DNA of 64,000 nt from CAVXFL01 sp963761015. GTDB taxonomy: Bacteria > Pseudomonadota > Alphaproteobacteria > Acetobacterales > Acetobacteraceae. The stretch is from positions 19,448 through 83,447 of the forward strand of contig CAVXFL010000006.1 of NCBI GenBank assembly GCA_963761015.1, in the 5' to 3' direction. Below are positions 46,301-55,891 of this stretch, one piece after another. Below the pieces are notes generated by a model that was not told where the DNA came from, did no database searches, and saw only the letters and a list, made by a program, of their open reading frames with translations. The position numbers and the translations under genes are program-made. Position 1 is the stretch's first letter; every line of letters begins with the position of its first letter.

Positions 46301-47288
46301 GGACACGGCATCGTCGGTCCCGCGGTCCGAACCGGCGAACCCCAGACGGTCCAGGACATGACGGCGGACGAGCGTTTGGCGCCGTGGCGATCGGAGCTGC
46401 TGCGGCACGGCTTCGCCTCGGCGACGGCGCTTCCGCTCGCGGATGCCTCGGGCGTGTTCGCGGTACCTGACGATCTATTCGGTGGAGCACGACGCCTTCA
46501 ACCCCGACGAGCTGCACTTGCTGCGCGAACTCGCCGCCGACCTCGCTTATGGGATCAAGGCGCTGCGCGACAAGGCGGATCGCGAAGCCGCCGTACGGCG
46601 CTGGCGCGAGAGCCTGGAAAGCACGATCGGCGCGATCGCCAGCACGGTGGAAAAGCGCGATCCGTACACGGCGGGCCACCAGCAGCGGGTGGCGCAACTC
46701 GCCGTCGCCATTGCCCGCGATCTGCACATGTCGGAGCAGCAAATCCAGGGCATCTATCTCGCCGGCATCATTCACGACGTCGGCAAAATCACCATTCCGC
46801 TCGAAATCCTGAACCGGCCCGGCCGGCTGTCGGAGTTGGAATACCGGCTCATCCAGGAGCACGTCCGCGCCGGCTACGATATCATCAAGGGCGTCGACTT
46901 TCCCTGGCCCATCGCGCAGATCGTGCTGCAGCACCACGAACGGCTCGACGGTTCGGGATACCCGAACGGCCTGAAGGCCGGCGACCTTCTGCCCGAGGCG
47001 AAGATTCTCGCCGTGGCGGACGTGGTCGAAGCCATGATGTCGCACCGGCCCTATCGCGCGGCGCTCGGCTTGGACGCGGCGCTCGCCGCGGTCCAGACGG
47101 CGGCGGGTCGGCTCTACGACCGGGCGGCGGTGGAAGCCTGCGTGCGTCTCATGCGCGACAACGGGTTCGCCTTTACCGCCGACCCTGCGCCTGCTGGAGC
47201 CGCGGCGCCGCGAGCGGACGAGCCGAAACAAGGGCAACGCGACTCCGAGCCGCGAGCCGTCAAGCTGGCCGCAGTGCGGACTGGTTGA
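43338..47288 (+). CDS. REC - multi-PAS - GAF - HD-GYP c-di-GMP phosphodiesterase (three frameshifts)
   Basis: One protein of about 1315 residues spread over three frames. The REC domain is first (ILILEDVPADAELIERTL; phosphoacceptor Asp61 in VLSDYKLP), then at least five PAS domains each ending in an (I/V)xDITERKxAE-type linker (DIAERKRAE, DITERKQAE, DITERKRI, DITERKRTE, DVSEQKRAE, DITERKLAE), a GAF domain (about ATAEPELLHEMCRVI ... WAEDPLGHG), and an HD-GYP domain with HDVGKI and HHERLDGSGYPNGL. The active-site HD and GYP motifs are complete, so it should hydrolyse c-di-GMP. Frame breaks lie near 44309, 45050 and 46463; every break falls inside conserved domain sequence, so this is one gene. 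It precedes the Tad genes. Confidence 0.85.
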
Positions 47289-47563
47289 TCCATGTCAAGG
47301 AATTTTCACGCGAATTACATGATTTCTTTACCCGTCATGGTGGAAGCTCTCCACGGAACGCGCCGGCGCTCGGCAGGCCGCCCACTCGCGACGCCGGATC
47401 GCGGCGGCTCTGCGAACAATGGCTGGCGCTCGCCGTCGACGCCCTCGATCAGACCGCGACGGCGGTTCCGCCCGTCGACAGTGAAACGGAACATTAACAG
47501 CGCGCGCGTTATGAGTGCCCTGGGCGGCAACACGCCGCGCGCGCAGGGGAGCTGAAGCCGAGC
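47289..47563. other. spacer before the Tad genes
   Basis: About 275 bp. A coding-looking tail (CEQWLALAVDALDQTATAV) ends at 47497 in the frame that reads through the preceding gene, but has no own start and may be chance. No promoter motif is clear. Confidence 0.3.
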
Positions 47564-48769
47564 ATGGACCTTGCGCTACAAATGCCGGCCGGTTCGGATT
47601 CCACGCCGGGGCCGGTGGCACCCGCCGCGCTCGTGTTCGTGCGCGACGCGGATTCGGAAGACGTGCTGCGCCAGTGCATGTCGGATCTCGGCGCCGTCGA
47701 CGTGGAATTCAGCAACCACACCGCCGGCGCGGCGGCGGCCGACTTGGCGCGCCGCGGCTCGCCGCGGCTGCTGGTGGTCGACATTTCCGAGGATGAGGAG
47801 CCGGTCGCCCGCATTCGCGAACTCGCCGAGGTATGCGAGCCGACCACGGGCGTGGTCGTGATCGGCACGACCAACGACATCCGACTGTATCGCGACCTGA
47901 AGGACGTCGGCGTCGTCGAGTATTTTTTCAAACCACTCGTGACCAAGCTGGTGACGCACACCTGCGGCACGATCCTGAGCGGCGGCAACGAGGAGCGCTC
48001 GTCCCGTGTCGGCAAGCTGGCGCTCGTGGTCGGGGTGCGGGGCGGCTGCGGCGCCACCACCGTCGCCACCACCGCCGCGTGGCAGTTGGCGGAAACCGGG
48101 CGGCGACGCGTGGTGCTGGTGGATCTCGACCTGCTCGCCGGCGACGCCGCGCTGCAACTCGACGTGCCGCCGAGCCACGCGCTGATCGAAGCCCTGCTGC
48201 ACCCCGATCGGGTCGACGACCTGTTTCTGAAGCGCGGCATCGTCGAGGTCACGCAGCGATTGGGACTGCTGGCCTCGTTGCAAGCGGTCGGCGAAAGCGC
48301 ACCGCTCGACGAAGCCGCCGTGCTGGCGCTGCTCGCGAACCTGCTGCGCCGCTACCGTTACGTCGTCGTCGACCTTCCGCCGGAGGCGGCGGCCAAGCTG
48401 CCGCGGGTGCTTCACCTGCCCGGAACCTGTCTCTTGGTGAGCAACGGCAGCCTCGCGGCCGCGCGGGACGTTGCGCGCTGGTGCGAAGCCATCGGTCCGA
48501 ACAGCGGCGAGCGCACCACCCTGCACGTGCTCAACCACAAATCCTCCGAGGGAAATCTGCCGCTGGAGGAGTTCACGCGCGCCGCCGGACGCGCGCCGGA
48601 TATCGTCATCAATTACGATCGCAGCATCGCGGCGGCGTCGGTATTCGGAATCCGCCGTCTGCAGGAATCGGTTTCGTTCCAGCGGACGATCGCCGCGATG
48701 CTGACGCATCTCAGCGGCGAGCGGCCGCCGCCGCCGAAATCCCTGCTGAGCCGGTTGCTGCGGCGATGA
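47564..48769 (+). CDS. cpaE: TadZ/CpaE-like pilus assembly protein
   Basis: A 401-residue protein with an N-terminal receiver-like domain lacking a phosphorylatable Asp set (about 20-130) and a C-terminal MinD/ParA ATPase domain with a deviant Walker A GVRGGCGATTVATTA (about 153-167). CpaE/TadZ places the Tad pilus machine at the cell pole. The stop overlaps the next start (ATGA), so translation is coupled to the TadA gene. Confidence 0.87.
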   Translation: MDLALQMPAGSDSTPGPVAPAALVFVRDADSEDVLRQCMSDLGAVDVEFSNHTAGAAAADLARRGSPRLLVVDISEDEEPVARIRELAEVCEPTTGVVVIGTTNDIRLYRDLKDVGVVEYFFKPLVTKLVTHTCGTILSGGNEERSSRVGKLALVVGVRGGCGATTVATTAAWQLAETGRRRVVLVDLDLLAGDAALQLDVPPSHALIEALLHPDRVDDLFLKRGIVEVTQRLGLLASLQAVGESAPLDEAAVLALLANLLRRYRYVVVDLPPEAAAKLPRVLHLPGTCLLVSNGSLAAARDVARWCEAIGPNSGERTTLHVLNHKSSEGNLPLEEFTRAAGRAPDIVINYDRSIAAASVFGIRRLQESVSFQRTIAAMLTHLSGERPPPPKSLLSRLLRR

Positions 48770-50162
48770 TCTACCGCTTCGGCAAGCGCCGCGACAATGC
48801 CGCCCCGCAAGCGAAACCATCCGCGGCGGTGTCCGACCCGGCCCCGCTCGCTAGCCTCGATCAGCCGGCTGACGCCCGCGCGCCCCACGGCGCAGAGCGC
48901 CCGCGACTTCATCCGCGACCACGTGCTGTTGCGCATCGAACCCCTGGTCGCGGTGCGTCTCGAACGGCCGGAACTGACCGTGCGCGTCGAGGAACTGATC
49001 ACCGAGCTGGCGAACGAGCGGCACCTGCTGCTCAACCAGGCCGAACAGGAGACGCTCGCGCGCGAAGTCGTGGACGACATGATCGGCCTCGGCCCGCTGG
49101 AGCCGCTGCTGAACGACGAGCAGGTGTCCGACATCCTGGTGAACGGGCCGCGCATGATCTACGTGGAGCGGCGCGGCAAGCTCGAGCTGACGAAGATGCA
49201 CGTTTCGCAACGATGCCCACGTGCTGCACGTGGCGCAGCGGATCGCCTCGTCGATCGGTCGCCGCGTCGACGAATCGAGTCCCATGCTGGACGCGCGGCT
49301 CGCCGACGGCAGCCGCGTGAACGCGATCATTCCGCCGCTCAGCCTGCGCGGCCCGTGCATATCCATCCGCAAATTCTCCCGCCACGTCATGCATTTCTCG
49401 CAATTCGTCGAACTCGGCTCGATCTCGCCGCAACTCGGGCGGGCGCTGGAAATCGCCGCGCGCTGCCGGCTCAATATGCTGATTTCCGGTGGCACGGGAT
49501 CGGGCAAGACCACCTTGCTCAACGCGCTGTCGAGCATGATCGACCCGGGCGAGCGCATCATCTCGATCGAGGACGCGGCCGAGCTGCAACTGCAGCAGCC
49601 GCACGTCATCCAGCTCGAAACCCGGCCGCCGAACGTCGAGGGCCACGGCGAGGTCACCCAGCGCGACCTGGTGCGCAACGCGCTGCGCATGCGGCCGGAT
49701 CGCATCATCGTCGGCGAGGTGCGCGGCCCGGAGGCATTCGACATGATGCAGGCCATGAACACCGGCCACAACGGCTCGATGTCGACGATCCACGCGAACT
49801 CGGCGCGCGACGCCCTCGCCCGCGTGGAGAACATGATCCTGATCGCCAACGCGAACTTGCCGATGCGCGCCATCCGCGGCCAGGTGACGAGCGCACTCGA
49901 TCTCGTGGTGCAAACCGAACGCATGCGCGACGGGGTGCGGCGCGTCACCGAGCTCGTGGAGGTGGTCGGCATGGAAGGCGACGTCATCTCGCTCGGCTCG
50001 CTGTTCACCTACCGCTACCAGGGCGAGAACCCGAACGGCAGTTTGCGCGGGGTCTTCGAAGCCTCCGCGGTCCGGCCGCGATTTCTGCCGCGCTTGGAGT
50101 ATTTCGGGCTGGCAGACGCCTTCATGGAGGCGCTCGGAACGGAGCGCGCGGAAAGGAATTAG
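48766..50162 (+). CDS. cpaF: TadA/CpaF pilus assembly ATPase (two frameshifts)
   Basis: A type II/IV secretion AAA+ ATPase that powers Tad pilus assembly. It starts MIYRFGKRRDNAAPQAK; the frame moves near 48870 (RDFIRDHVLLRIEP continues in the next frame) and again near 49206 (before HVLHVAQRIASSIGRR). Walker A is SGGTGSGKTTLLNAL; ISIEDAAELQLQ and RPDRIIVGEVRGPEAFDMMQ are the Asp and Walker B boxes. C-terminal NGSMSTIHANSARDAL is the His box. Assembled, it is about 465 residues, normal for TadA. Confidence 0.87.
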
Positions 50163-50164
50163 CC

Positions 50165-51125
50165 ATGCCGCTCGCGCTCGTCATCACGCTCGTGCTGGCC
50201 ATCATCGCCGCCGCCGGATTGGAGACGATGGAAGTGCAGGCCGAGACCCGGCAGCGGGAGCTGGATCGCCGCATTAACCTGGCCGCCGGCGGGACGAGCG
50301 GGTTTGCGTCCGCGAATGCCGCGCGTTCGCGTGCCATCAGCCGGATTCGCCGCTCGCTGGATCGGCTGACCGAGCTGTTCGCCGTCGGCATGACCCACCG
50401 GTGGGGCTTGCGGGCGAGCGGCCTCACCGTGCTCGCGGTGGCCCTCTCGGGATTCGTGACCCCGCTCGCGCTCGCGGGGTTGATGATGCGGACCCATAAC
50501 GGGTTCGTCATCCCGCTGTCGGCCTTGTGCGCGCTCGTTCTGCCGCGCCTGCTGCTGAAGCACCAGCAGGCAAGTTCGGAACGGGCGTTCCTGCACTTGT
50601 TTCCCGACGCGCTGGACATGCTCGTGCGCATGCTTCGCGCCGGCTTGCCGATTACCACGACGATCCGCCTGATCGGCAGGGAGGCGCCGCCGCCGGTCAA
50701 CGCGGCATTTTCCGGCATCGCCAACCGGCTCGACATCGGCGTACCCTTCGGCGAAGCCCTCGCGCTGGCCGGCGAGCAGATCGACCTCGCGGATTTCCGT
50801 TTCTTTTCAGTAACCGTATCGTTGCAGCAGGCGACCGGCGGAAATCTCGCGGAAACGCTGGAATTGCTCGCCGACATCATCCGCAAGCGCCGCGAGATGC
50901 GGCTCAAGGCCCGGGCGACCAGCGCCGAGGTGCGGGTTTCGGCCTACATCCTTTGCAGCCTCCCGTTCGTGGTGGCCGGCGCCCTGGCCGTGGTCAATCC
51001 GCAGTATGTGAAGCACCTTATCAACGATCCGCGCGGCCACATTCTGCTGGGGCGTGGCGGCGCTGATGATGCTGGCGGGTATTTTTTCGATGCGGCAGTT
51101 GCTGCGCAGCGTGACGCGCGAGTGA
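50165..51125 (+). CDS. tadB: TadB inner-membrane platform protein
   Basis: A type II secretion F-type protein with N-terminal helices (about 3-20, 75-95) and the F domain (SERAFLHLFPDALDMLVRML ... GIANRLDIGVPFGEALALAG) followed by C-terminal membrane helices. A single extra G near 51052 spoils the last 25 codons; with it removed the protein ends SMRQLLRSVTRE and stops at 51125. It starts 2 bp after the TadA stop and is followed 13 bp later by TadC. Confidence 0.85.
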
Positions 51126-51138
51126 GCGGGTCGTCGCG

Positions 51139-52059
51139 ATGGCTGGCATGATCCCCGCGCTTGCCGTTGACGCCGAGAGCATCGCGATCGCGGCCGTTGG
51201 CGCGGGCGCGCTGTTGCTGATCGGGCTGGCGACGGTGGCGCTGCGCGTTCAGTCGCGACAGCAGCTGTTGGCCCGCCGCATCGCCCTGGTGCGGCCGCCG
51301 CCGAGCGCGGCAACGGAGATTCTCAGGCGGGAGCGGGCCCACGCCGCCGCCGTGTGGCTCCCGCCCGGGCGGCAGATTTCCGGGCTGGTCGCGCGGGTCC
51401 GGCTGTGGCGCAACCGCAGACAAGCGCTCTCGGTTCCCCTGAAGGTCGCCTCCGCGCTGGCGTTGGCCGTGGCCGGCTTCGCGCTGGCGAGGCACATGCG
51501 AACCGCCCCCGGCTCGACGGCCATGTTCGCGTGCGTATTGGCGCTCGGCGGCTGGTTCCTGCCGGTCGTCGTCATGCGCTTTCTCGCCGCGCGCCGCGCG
51601 AAGGCGGTGGCCGCGGGGCTGCCCGAGGCGCTGGACCTGCTGGTGATCTGCGTCGAGGCGGGCTTGTCGCTCGAGGATGCGCTCGACCGCATCGTCCTCG
51701 AGTTGCAGCGATCACGCTCGGCGCTGGCCGAGGAACTGGCGCTGACCTCGGCGGACCTCAAAATCCTGCCCGAGCGCGAGCAGGCGCTGGCCAATCTGGC
51801 CAACCGCATTGCGGTCCCCTCGGTGCGCTCGGTCGTGCTCACCCTGTCGCAGACCATGCGCTACGGAACGCCGCTGGCCCAGGCGCTCAGGGTGATGTCG
51901 GCGGTGATGCGGACCGAAACGCTGCTGGCGCTGGAGCAGCGGGCCAATCAGTTGCCGTCGCTGATGACCGTGCCTATGATTTTGTTCTTGTTGCCGGTCA
52001 TTTTCCTGATCGTCGGCGGACCCGCCGTGATGCAGGCGCTGGATATGCTGAAACACTGA
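51139..52059 (+). CDS. tadC: TadC inner-membrane platform protein
   Basis: A 306-residue T2SSF-type protein, partner of TadB. Membrane helices lie at about 15-35, 95-115, 125-145 and 275-295; the F domain includes LPEALDLLVICVEAGLSLED and TLSQTMRYGTPLAQALRVM. The frame is intact. It is the last Tad gene in the window; no flp pilin, secretin, prepilin peptidase or TadD is present on this stretch. Confidence 0.88.
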   Translation: MAGMIPALAVDAESIAIAAVGAGALLLIGLATVALRVQSRQQLLARRIALVRPPPSAATEILRRERAHAAAVWLPPGRQISGLVARVRLWRNRRQALSVPLKVASALALAVAGFALARHMRTAPGSTAMFACVLALGGWFLPVVVMRFLAARRAKAVAAGLPEALDLLVICVEAGLSLEDALDRIVLELQRSRSALAEELALTSADLKILPEREQALANLANRIAVPSVRSVVLTLSQTMRYGTPLAQALRVMSAVMRTETLLALEQRANQLPSLMTVPMILFLLPVIFLIVGGPAVMQALDMLKH

Positions 52060-52170
52060 CGATCGCGGCAAGCCGGCGGTACGTCTGGCCTCGGTCGGAC
52101 GGTCATGCCGCGGCGGTCATGCCGCCGGGCAATCAAGCGCCGCGCCAAGCGCGCGAACGGGGGGAACGCG

Positions 52171-52953
52171 ATGGATCTGGGGTTACGGGGCCGCAAGGCG
52201 ATCGTCTGCGCGGCGAGCAAGGGTCTGGGCCGCGCCTGCGCGACCTCGCTCGCGCGCGAGGGTGTGGCGGTGACCATTACCGCGCGCACCAGGGACGTGC
52301 TGGAACGGACGGCGGACGAGATTCGCGCGGCGACCGGGGCCGAGGTGACCGCCGTCGCCGGCGACATCACCACTGACGCGGGACGCGCGGCGGCGCTGGC
52401 CGCCTGCCCCGAGCCGGATATCCTCGTCAACAACGCCGGCGGCCCGCCGCCCGGCGATTTCCGCGAGTGGTCGCGCGAGGACTGGATCCGCGCGCTCGAC
52501 GCCAACATGCTGACCGCGATTTTCTTCATCCGCGCGGTGGTGGACGGCATGATGGCCCGCCGTTTCGGGCGGATCGTGAACATCACCTCGGCCTCGGTGA
52601 AATCGCCGATCCCGACGCTCGGGATGAGCAACGGCGCGCGCGCCGGGCTCACTGGTTTCGTGGCCGGGCTGGCGCGGCAGGTGGCGCGGCACAACGTCAC
52701 CATCAACAACCTCTTGCCGGGCCCGTTCCTGACCGACCGGTTGCGCTCGACCATGGCCGCCGCGGCGCAAACGGCAGGGCGCAGCGTGGACGAAGTGTTG
52801 GCCGAGCGGGCGAAGACCTCGCCGGCCGGGCGCGTCGGCGATCCGGCGGAATTCGGCGAGGCCTGTGCGTTCCTCTGTGCCGCGTCCTCCGGCTTCATCG
52901 TCGGGCAAAACCTGCTGCTGGACGGCGGGGCGTTCAATTCGTCGATGGCCTGA
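52171..52953 (+). CDS. SDR family oxidoreductase lacking the YxxxK motif
   Basis: The start MDLGLRGRKAIVCAASKGLG (260 residues) follows GGGGGGAA. The fold is a short-chain dehydrogenase: NAD-binding ASKGLGRACA, NNAGG, and a C-terminal LLLDGGAFNSSM. The catalytic YxxxK is replaced by SNGAR in GMSNGARAGL, as in a known clade of BKR-like proteins annotated cd05344, which are thought not to be classical reductases. A different catalytic or a binding role is possible. It is followed closely by the glycosyltransferase genes. Confidence 0.83.
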   Translation: MDLGLRGRKAIVCAASKGLGRACATSLAREGVAVTITARTRDVLERTADEIRAATGAEVTAVAGDITTDAGRAAALAACPEPDILVNNAGGPPPGDFREWSREDWIRALDANMLTAIFFIRAVVDGMMARRFGRIVNITSASVKSPIPTLGMSNGARAGLTGFVAGLARQVARHNVTINNLLPGPFLTDRLRSTMAAAAQTAGRSVDEVLAERAKTSPAGRVGDPAEFGEACAFLCAASSGFIVGQNLLLDGGAFNSSMA

Positions 52954-52968
52954 CGCCACCCGCGCCGG

Positions 52969-53856
52969 ATGAAATGGTACTTCGCCATCAACGAGGCCGG
53001 AGCGGCCGCCGGCCTCGGTCTGCACGCGCGCCTGGCCGTGCTGTCGGCATTGCGCGCCGGCGGGCTGGCGCCGCATCTGCTGTATTTGGGCAAGCGCGGC
53101 GCGTTCACCGACTGGATGGCGGCGCACGACGTCGCGATCATCGATTACGCGCCGACCTTCCTGCCGGCGTTCGAGGCGGCGGTGCGCGCCGGGCGCCATC
53201 CCGCGGGCTTCGCCGGCCATTGGCTGCGCACCGGCATCTGCCTGATCGAGCAGGAGCAAGAATTCGTCCTCTACACCGATTGCGACGTGGTCTTCCGCCG
53301 CGCCCCCGACCTCGACGCGATCCGCCCGGACTTCATCGCCTGCGGCCCGGAGTTCCGCCCCGATCGCTGGGATTATTTCAATTCCGGCGTGATGGTGATG
53401 AACGTCCCGGCGCTGCGGCGGGACTACCGGCAATTCGAGACGTTCATCATCGATGCGCTCGCGTCGCCGGAGCAGGGACATTTCGACGACCAGCGGGCGT
53501 ACAACGAATTTTATCAGGGCCGCTGGATGCGCCTCGATCCGGCGTTGAATTGGAAGCCGTATTGGGGCTTTCACGACCGCGCCGTGATCACGCACTACCA
53601 CGGCCCCAAGCTGGACAACCTGCGCCTGATACTGGACGGAGGCTGCTGTTGGAACGACGAGCATTCGCGGATGCTCGGCAGCATGTTCGTCGCGGCGCTG
53701 CCCTCGTACATCGCGCATCTGCGCGATCTGCTCGCCGTCAGCGGAAATTCCGACGAACAACTGCACAGCCTGGTCGAGGAACTCCTAGCCGACGCCGAGA
53801 AGCTCTACCGGGTCGCGCCCATGGACCGCATCGACCTGTCGTTCATGGCAGCGTAG
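52969..53856 (+). CDS. GT8-like glycosyltransferase
   Basis: A 295-residue soluble transferase with the DxD nucleotide-sugar motif in LYTDCDVVF (Asp104 and Asp106) and a GT8-like layout, with FNSGVMVMNVPAL and HFDDQRAYNEF downstream. It begins MKWYFAINEAGAAAGLGLHA, 16 bp after the SDR stop. Donor and acceptor are unknown. Its C-terminal portion (GPKLDNLRLILDG ... LLADAEKLY) and last residues (APMDRIDLSF) recur as truncated copies further right, so this gene is the intact parent of a duplicated family. Confidence 0.8.
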   Translation: MKWYFAINEAGAAAGLGLHARLAVLSALRAGGLAPHLLYLGKRGAFTDWMAAHDVAIIDYAPTFLPAFEAAVRAGRHPAGFAGHWLRTGICLIEQEQEFVLYTDCDVVFRRAPDLDAIRPDFIACGPEFRPDRWDYFNSGVMVMNVPALRRDYRQFETFIIDALASPEQGHFDDQRAYNEFYQGRWMRLDPALNWKPYWGFHDRAVITHYHGPKLDNLRLILDGGCCWNDEHSRMLGSMFVAALPSYIAHLRDLLAVSGNSDEQLHSLVEELLADAEKLYRVAPMDRIDLSFMAA

Positions 53857-53897
53857 CGCGCGGCCGTTGCGGCTATACGGCGCGGTAAGGAACATCC

Positions 53898-54879
53898 GTG
53901 AAGATCGTTGCGGTGACCCGAATTTTCAATGAAGACGATATCGTCGAGGCTTTCGTTCGCCACAACATGCAATTTGTGGATCACATGATTTTTCTCGACA
54001 ACGGGAGCACCGACAGGACCGTCGAGATCCTGACCAGCCTGAAGAATGAAGGCCTGGATCTCACCTGCTTTCGCCAGGAATGCTGCTTCTTTCTGAAATC
54101 GCTGCAGAACACCATCCTCTACAATGTGGCCGCAAGATATTTCGGTGCGGATTGGGTGGCGTTTCTCGACACCGACGAATTCCTCGACGCACGGACGTCG
54201 GAGTTCAACTTGCGAGAACGCCTGTCAAACCTTCCCCCTGATATAGCCTGCCTGAAGCTGAACATGGTCAATTACCAGGATTCCAATCTCGATGATCCCA
54301 CCGAGCCCGCGGTGCCCAGGCGGATCACGCGCCGTTGGCGAGACCCCCATGATATCTTCAAGGTTTGCCTCAGAGGCAACCTGCAGGATTCCGGACTAAC
54401 GGTCGATGCCGGGAATCACGAGGCTTTCCTTGCCGGAAATCCGGTATCCACTACGGTCGAAAGGAACATAATTCTCGCCCACTTCGTTCGCCGATCACCG
54501 TGGCAGGAAATCGCGAAGCAGGTTATCGGTCGTCTCAAGGTGCTCGCCGCCGGACAGGAGGAGATCCGACAACTCAGATCGTCGCATTACACCCATCTGT
54601 TCGACCTTCTAAAGCGCACTCCAGAAGCCATCTTGCGGAGTGACAATTTCATGCAGTCGCTGAATGGCGAGGGGTTTGCACTTGATCGACGATCCGATCC
54701 AGTATCTTGGCGGTGCTCTGCGCTATACCGAAATGCCGGACTACAAGCTAAAGACGATCAGATCGCTCATGCACTATATCGAGGCACTCGCAAATCATCA
54801 TGGCGCGCTATTGGACCAATCGCGGGCTTCGGGGCAGGGTGTGGGCGTGACTCCGCCGCTGTTGTCGCAACTCTTCTGA
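53898..54879 (+). CDS. GT2-like glycosyltransferase (one frameshift)
   Basis: A family 2-type transferase (MKIVAVTRIFNEDDIVEAFV; DNGSTDRTVEIL; DxD-like Asp91 and Asp93 in LDTDEFLD). The frame breaks near 54680; the C-terminus continues as LIDDPIQYLGGALRYTEMPD and ends TPPLLSQLF at 54879. Base composition is clearly less GC-rich than in neighbours, suggesting acquisition. Its 3' 160 bp are duplicated at 57323-57485. It sits 41 bp behind the GT8 gene, likely modifying the same surface sugar. Confidence 0.75.
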
Positions 54880-54903
54880 TTGCGACGCCGACGGACAAGC
54901 GGC
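54744..54903 (+). repeat. direct repeat copy A: 3' end of the GT2 gene
   Basis: About 160 bp from the end of the GT2 coding sequence into the spacer (CAAGCTAAAGACGATCAGAT ... GGACAAGCGGC) recurs with roughly 90 percent identity by eye at 57323-57485, 2.58 kb away and in the same orientation. Confidence 0.85.
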
Positions 54904-54929
54904 ATTCTTCCCATTGCCGCCAATTCTCC

Positions 54930-55195
54930 GCCGAAAGCCGCGCCGCCTCGTCCTCGGCGATCAGGGCGTTAGCAACCTCGGCCCCGAGCTGGACAACATG
55001 CGCGTAATCCTGGACCGACGCTGCGCGTGGGAGCACGAGCATTCGCGGATGCTGGGCAGCCTTTTCGTGGGCGCGCTGGCGTCCTACCTCGCACATTGGC
55101 GTGATCTGCCGGCGATCCTGGGCGACGCCGACAGCACGATCCGCGCCGAGGTCGAACCCGTCCTGGCGGACGGGGACCCGACTATCCTGCCACAG
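54930..55195 (+). pseudogene. truncated GT8 glycosyltransferase copy
   Basis: The frame reads GPELDNMRVILDRRCAWEHE, HSRMLGSLFVGALASYLAHW and VEPVLADGDPTIL, clearly a diverged copy of the C-terminal 80 residues of the GT8 protein (GPKLDNLRLILDGGCCWNDE; EHSRMLGSMFVAALPSYIAH). The N-terminal domain with the DxD motif is missing. It directly follows the GT2 gene, so an ancestral GT8-GT2-GT8 order is likely. Confidence 0.75.
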
Positions 55196-55239
55196 CTTCA
55201 AGGCGAATGCCGTTGCGGCTGCAATTGCATGCATTGGCC

Positions 55240-55440
55240 ACAACCTCGCAACTTTCTGCGCACATTGGTGTTACTGACCGAGGCGGTGAAGCCGTGGTCC
55301 ATGACGACGCTGCGCGACAGGTTGGTGAAGACACACCGCCATTTCGGCCATCGGTGCAATTCAGCCGAGAGGTCGGCGGGCCGTGACCGACGAAATCTTC
55401 GTGAAGAGGCTCGAGGGCAGACTACGGTCAGCTACGAGAT
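55240..55440 (+). pseudogene. transposase remnant, IS1380-like, plus shared 100-bp segment
   Basis: NFLRTLVLLTEAVKPWSMTT and LRDRLVK resemble the C-terminal domain of IS1380-family transposases (EPIKDWSLTSLKEKLIKIG type). Similarity stops near 55335, where a segment begins that is shared with 63480-63587. No start or catalytic part is present. The assignment to IS1380 is by pattern only. Confidence 0.4.
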
Positions 55441-55618
55441 GAGCGAAATCGACGAGTATCCGGGGAATCCAGTTAACTCGACTGCGTGCTCGGTCGCCAC
55501 TAGGGTGTTTTTATCGGCCGGGACGACTGATCTGGGCCTCCCGCTGACTGAGAGAAACGTGTGCCTCCAGGCAAGAGAGGTTGCGCGCGCTCCCGCCCCC
55601 GTTACAGGAGGTGCGGCA

Positions 55619-55891
55619 ATGCTGGAAGATCTTAACACCATCGAAATGAACATCGCGCATTACGAAGCGATGTTGAAGCAAGATCATCTGGACGATGGAA
55701 AGCGTTCGCTCGTCAGGCGATTGCTCGCGGAAGCCAAGCGGAATCTGGTGCTCGCGACCGCTCTGAGAAAAACGAACATCTCGCGGTATGAGGCGATGTT
55801 GACGGTTGATCTGGACGACGGAAAGCGTTCGCTCGTCAGGCGATTGCTCGCTGAAGCCAAGGAGGAAGGCCAGGAAGCCAATGTCAGATGA
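55619..55891 (+). CDS. 90-residue protein with internal duplication
   Basis: ATG 55619 follows a perfect AGGAGG (55606-55611). The protein has two copies of a 30-residue helical unit: IAHYEAMLKQDHLDDGKRSL-VRRLLAEAK and ISRYEAMLTVDLDDGKRSLV-RRLLAEAK; the DNA of the second halves is nearly identical (GGAAAGCGTTCGCTCGTCAG in both). It should be a soluble helical hairpin or dimer. The family is unknown to me, though similar short YExxL...RRLLAE repeats occur in small alphaproteobacterial proteins. Confidence 0.65.
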   Translation: MLEDLNTIEMNIAHYEAMLKQDHLDDGKRSLVRRLLAEAKRNLVLATALRKTNISRYEAMLTVDLDDGKRSLVRRLLAEAKEEGQEANVR

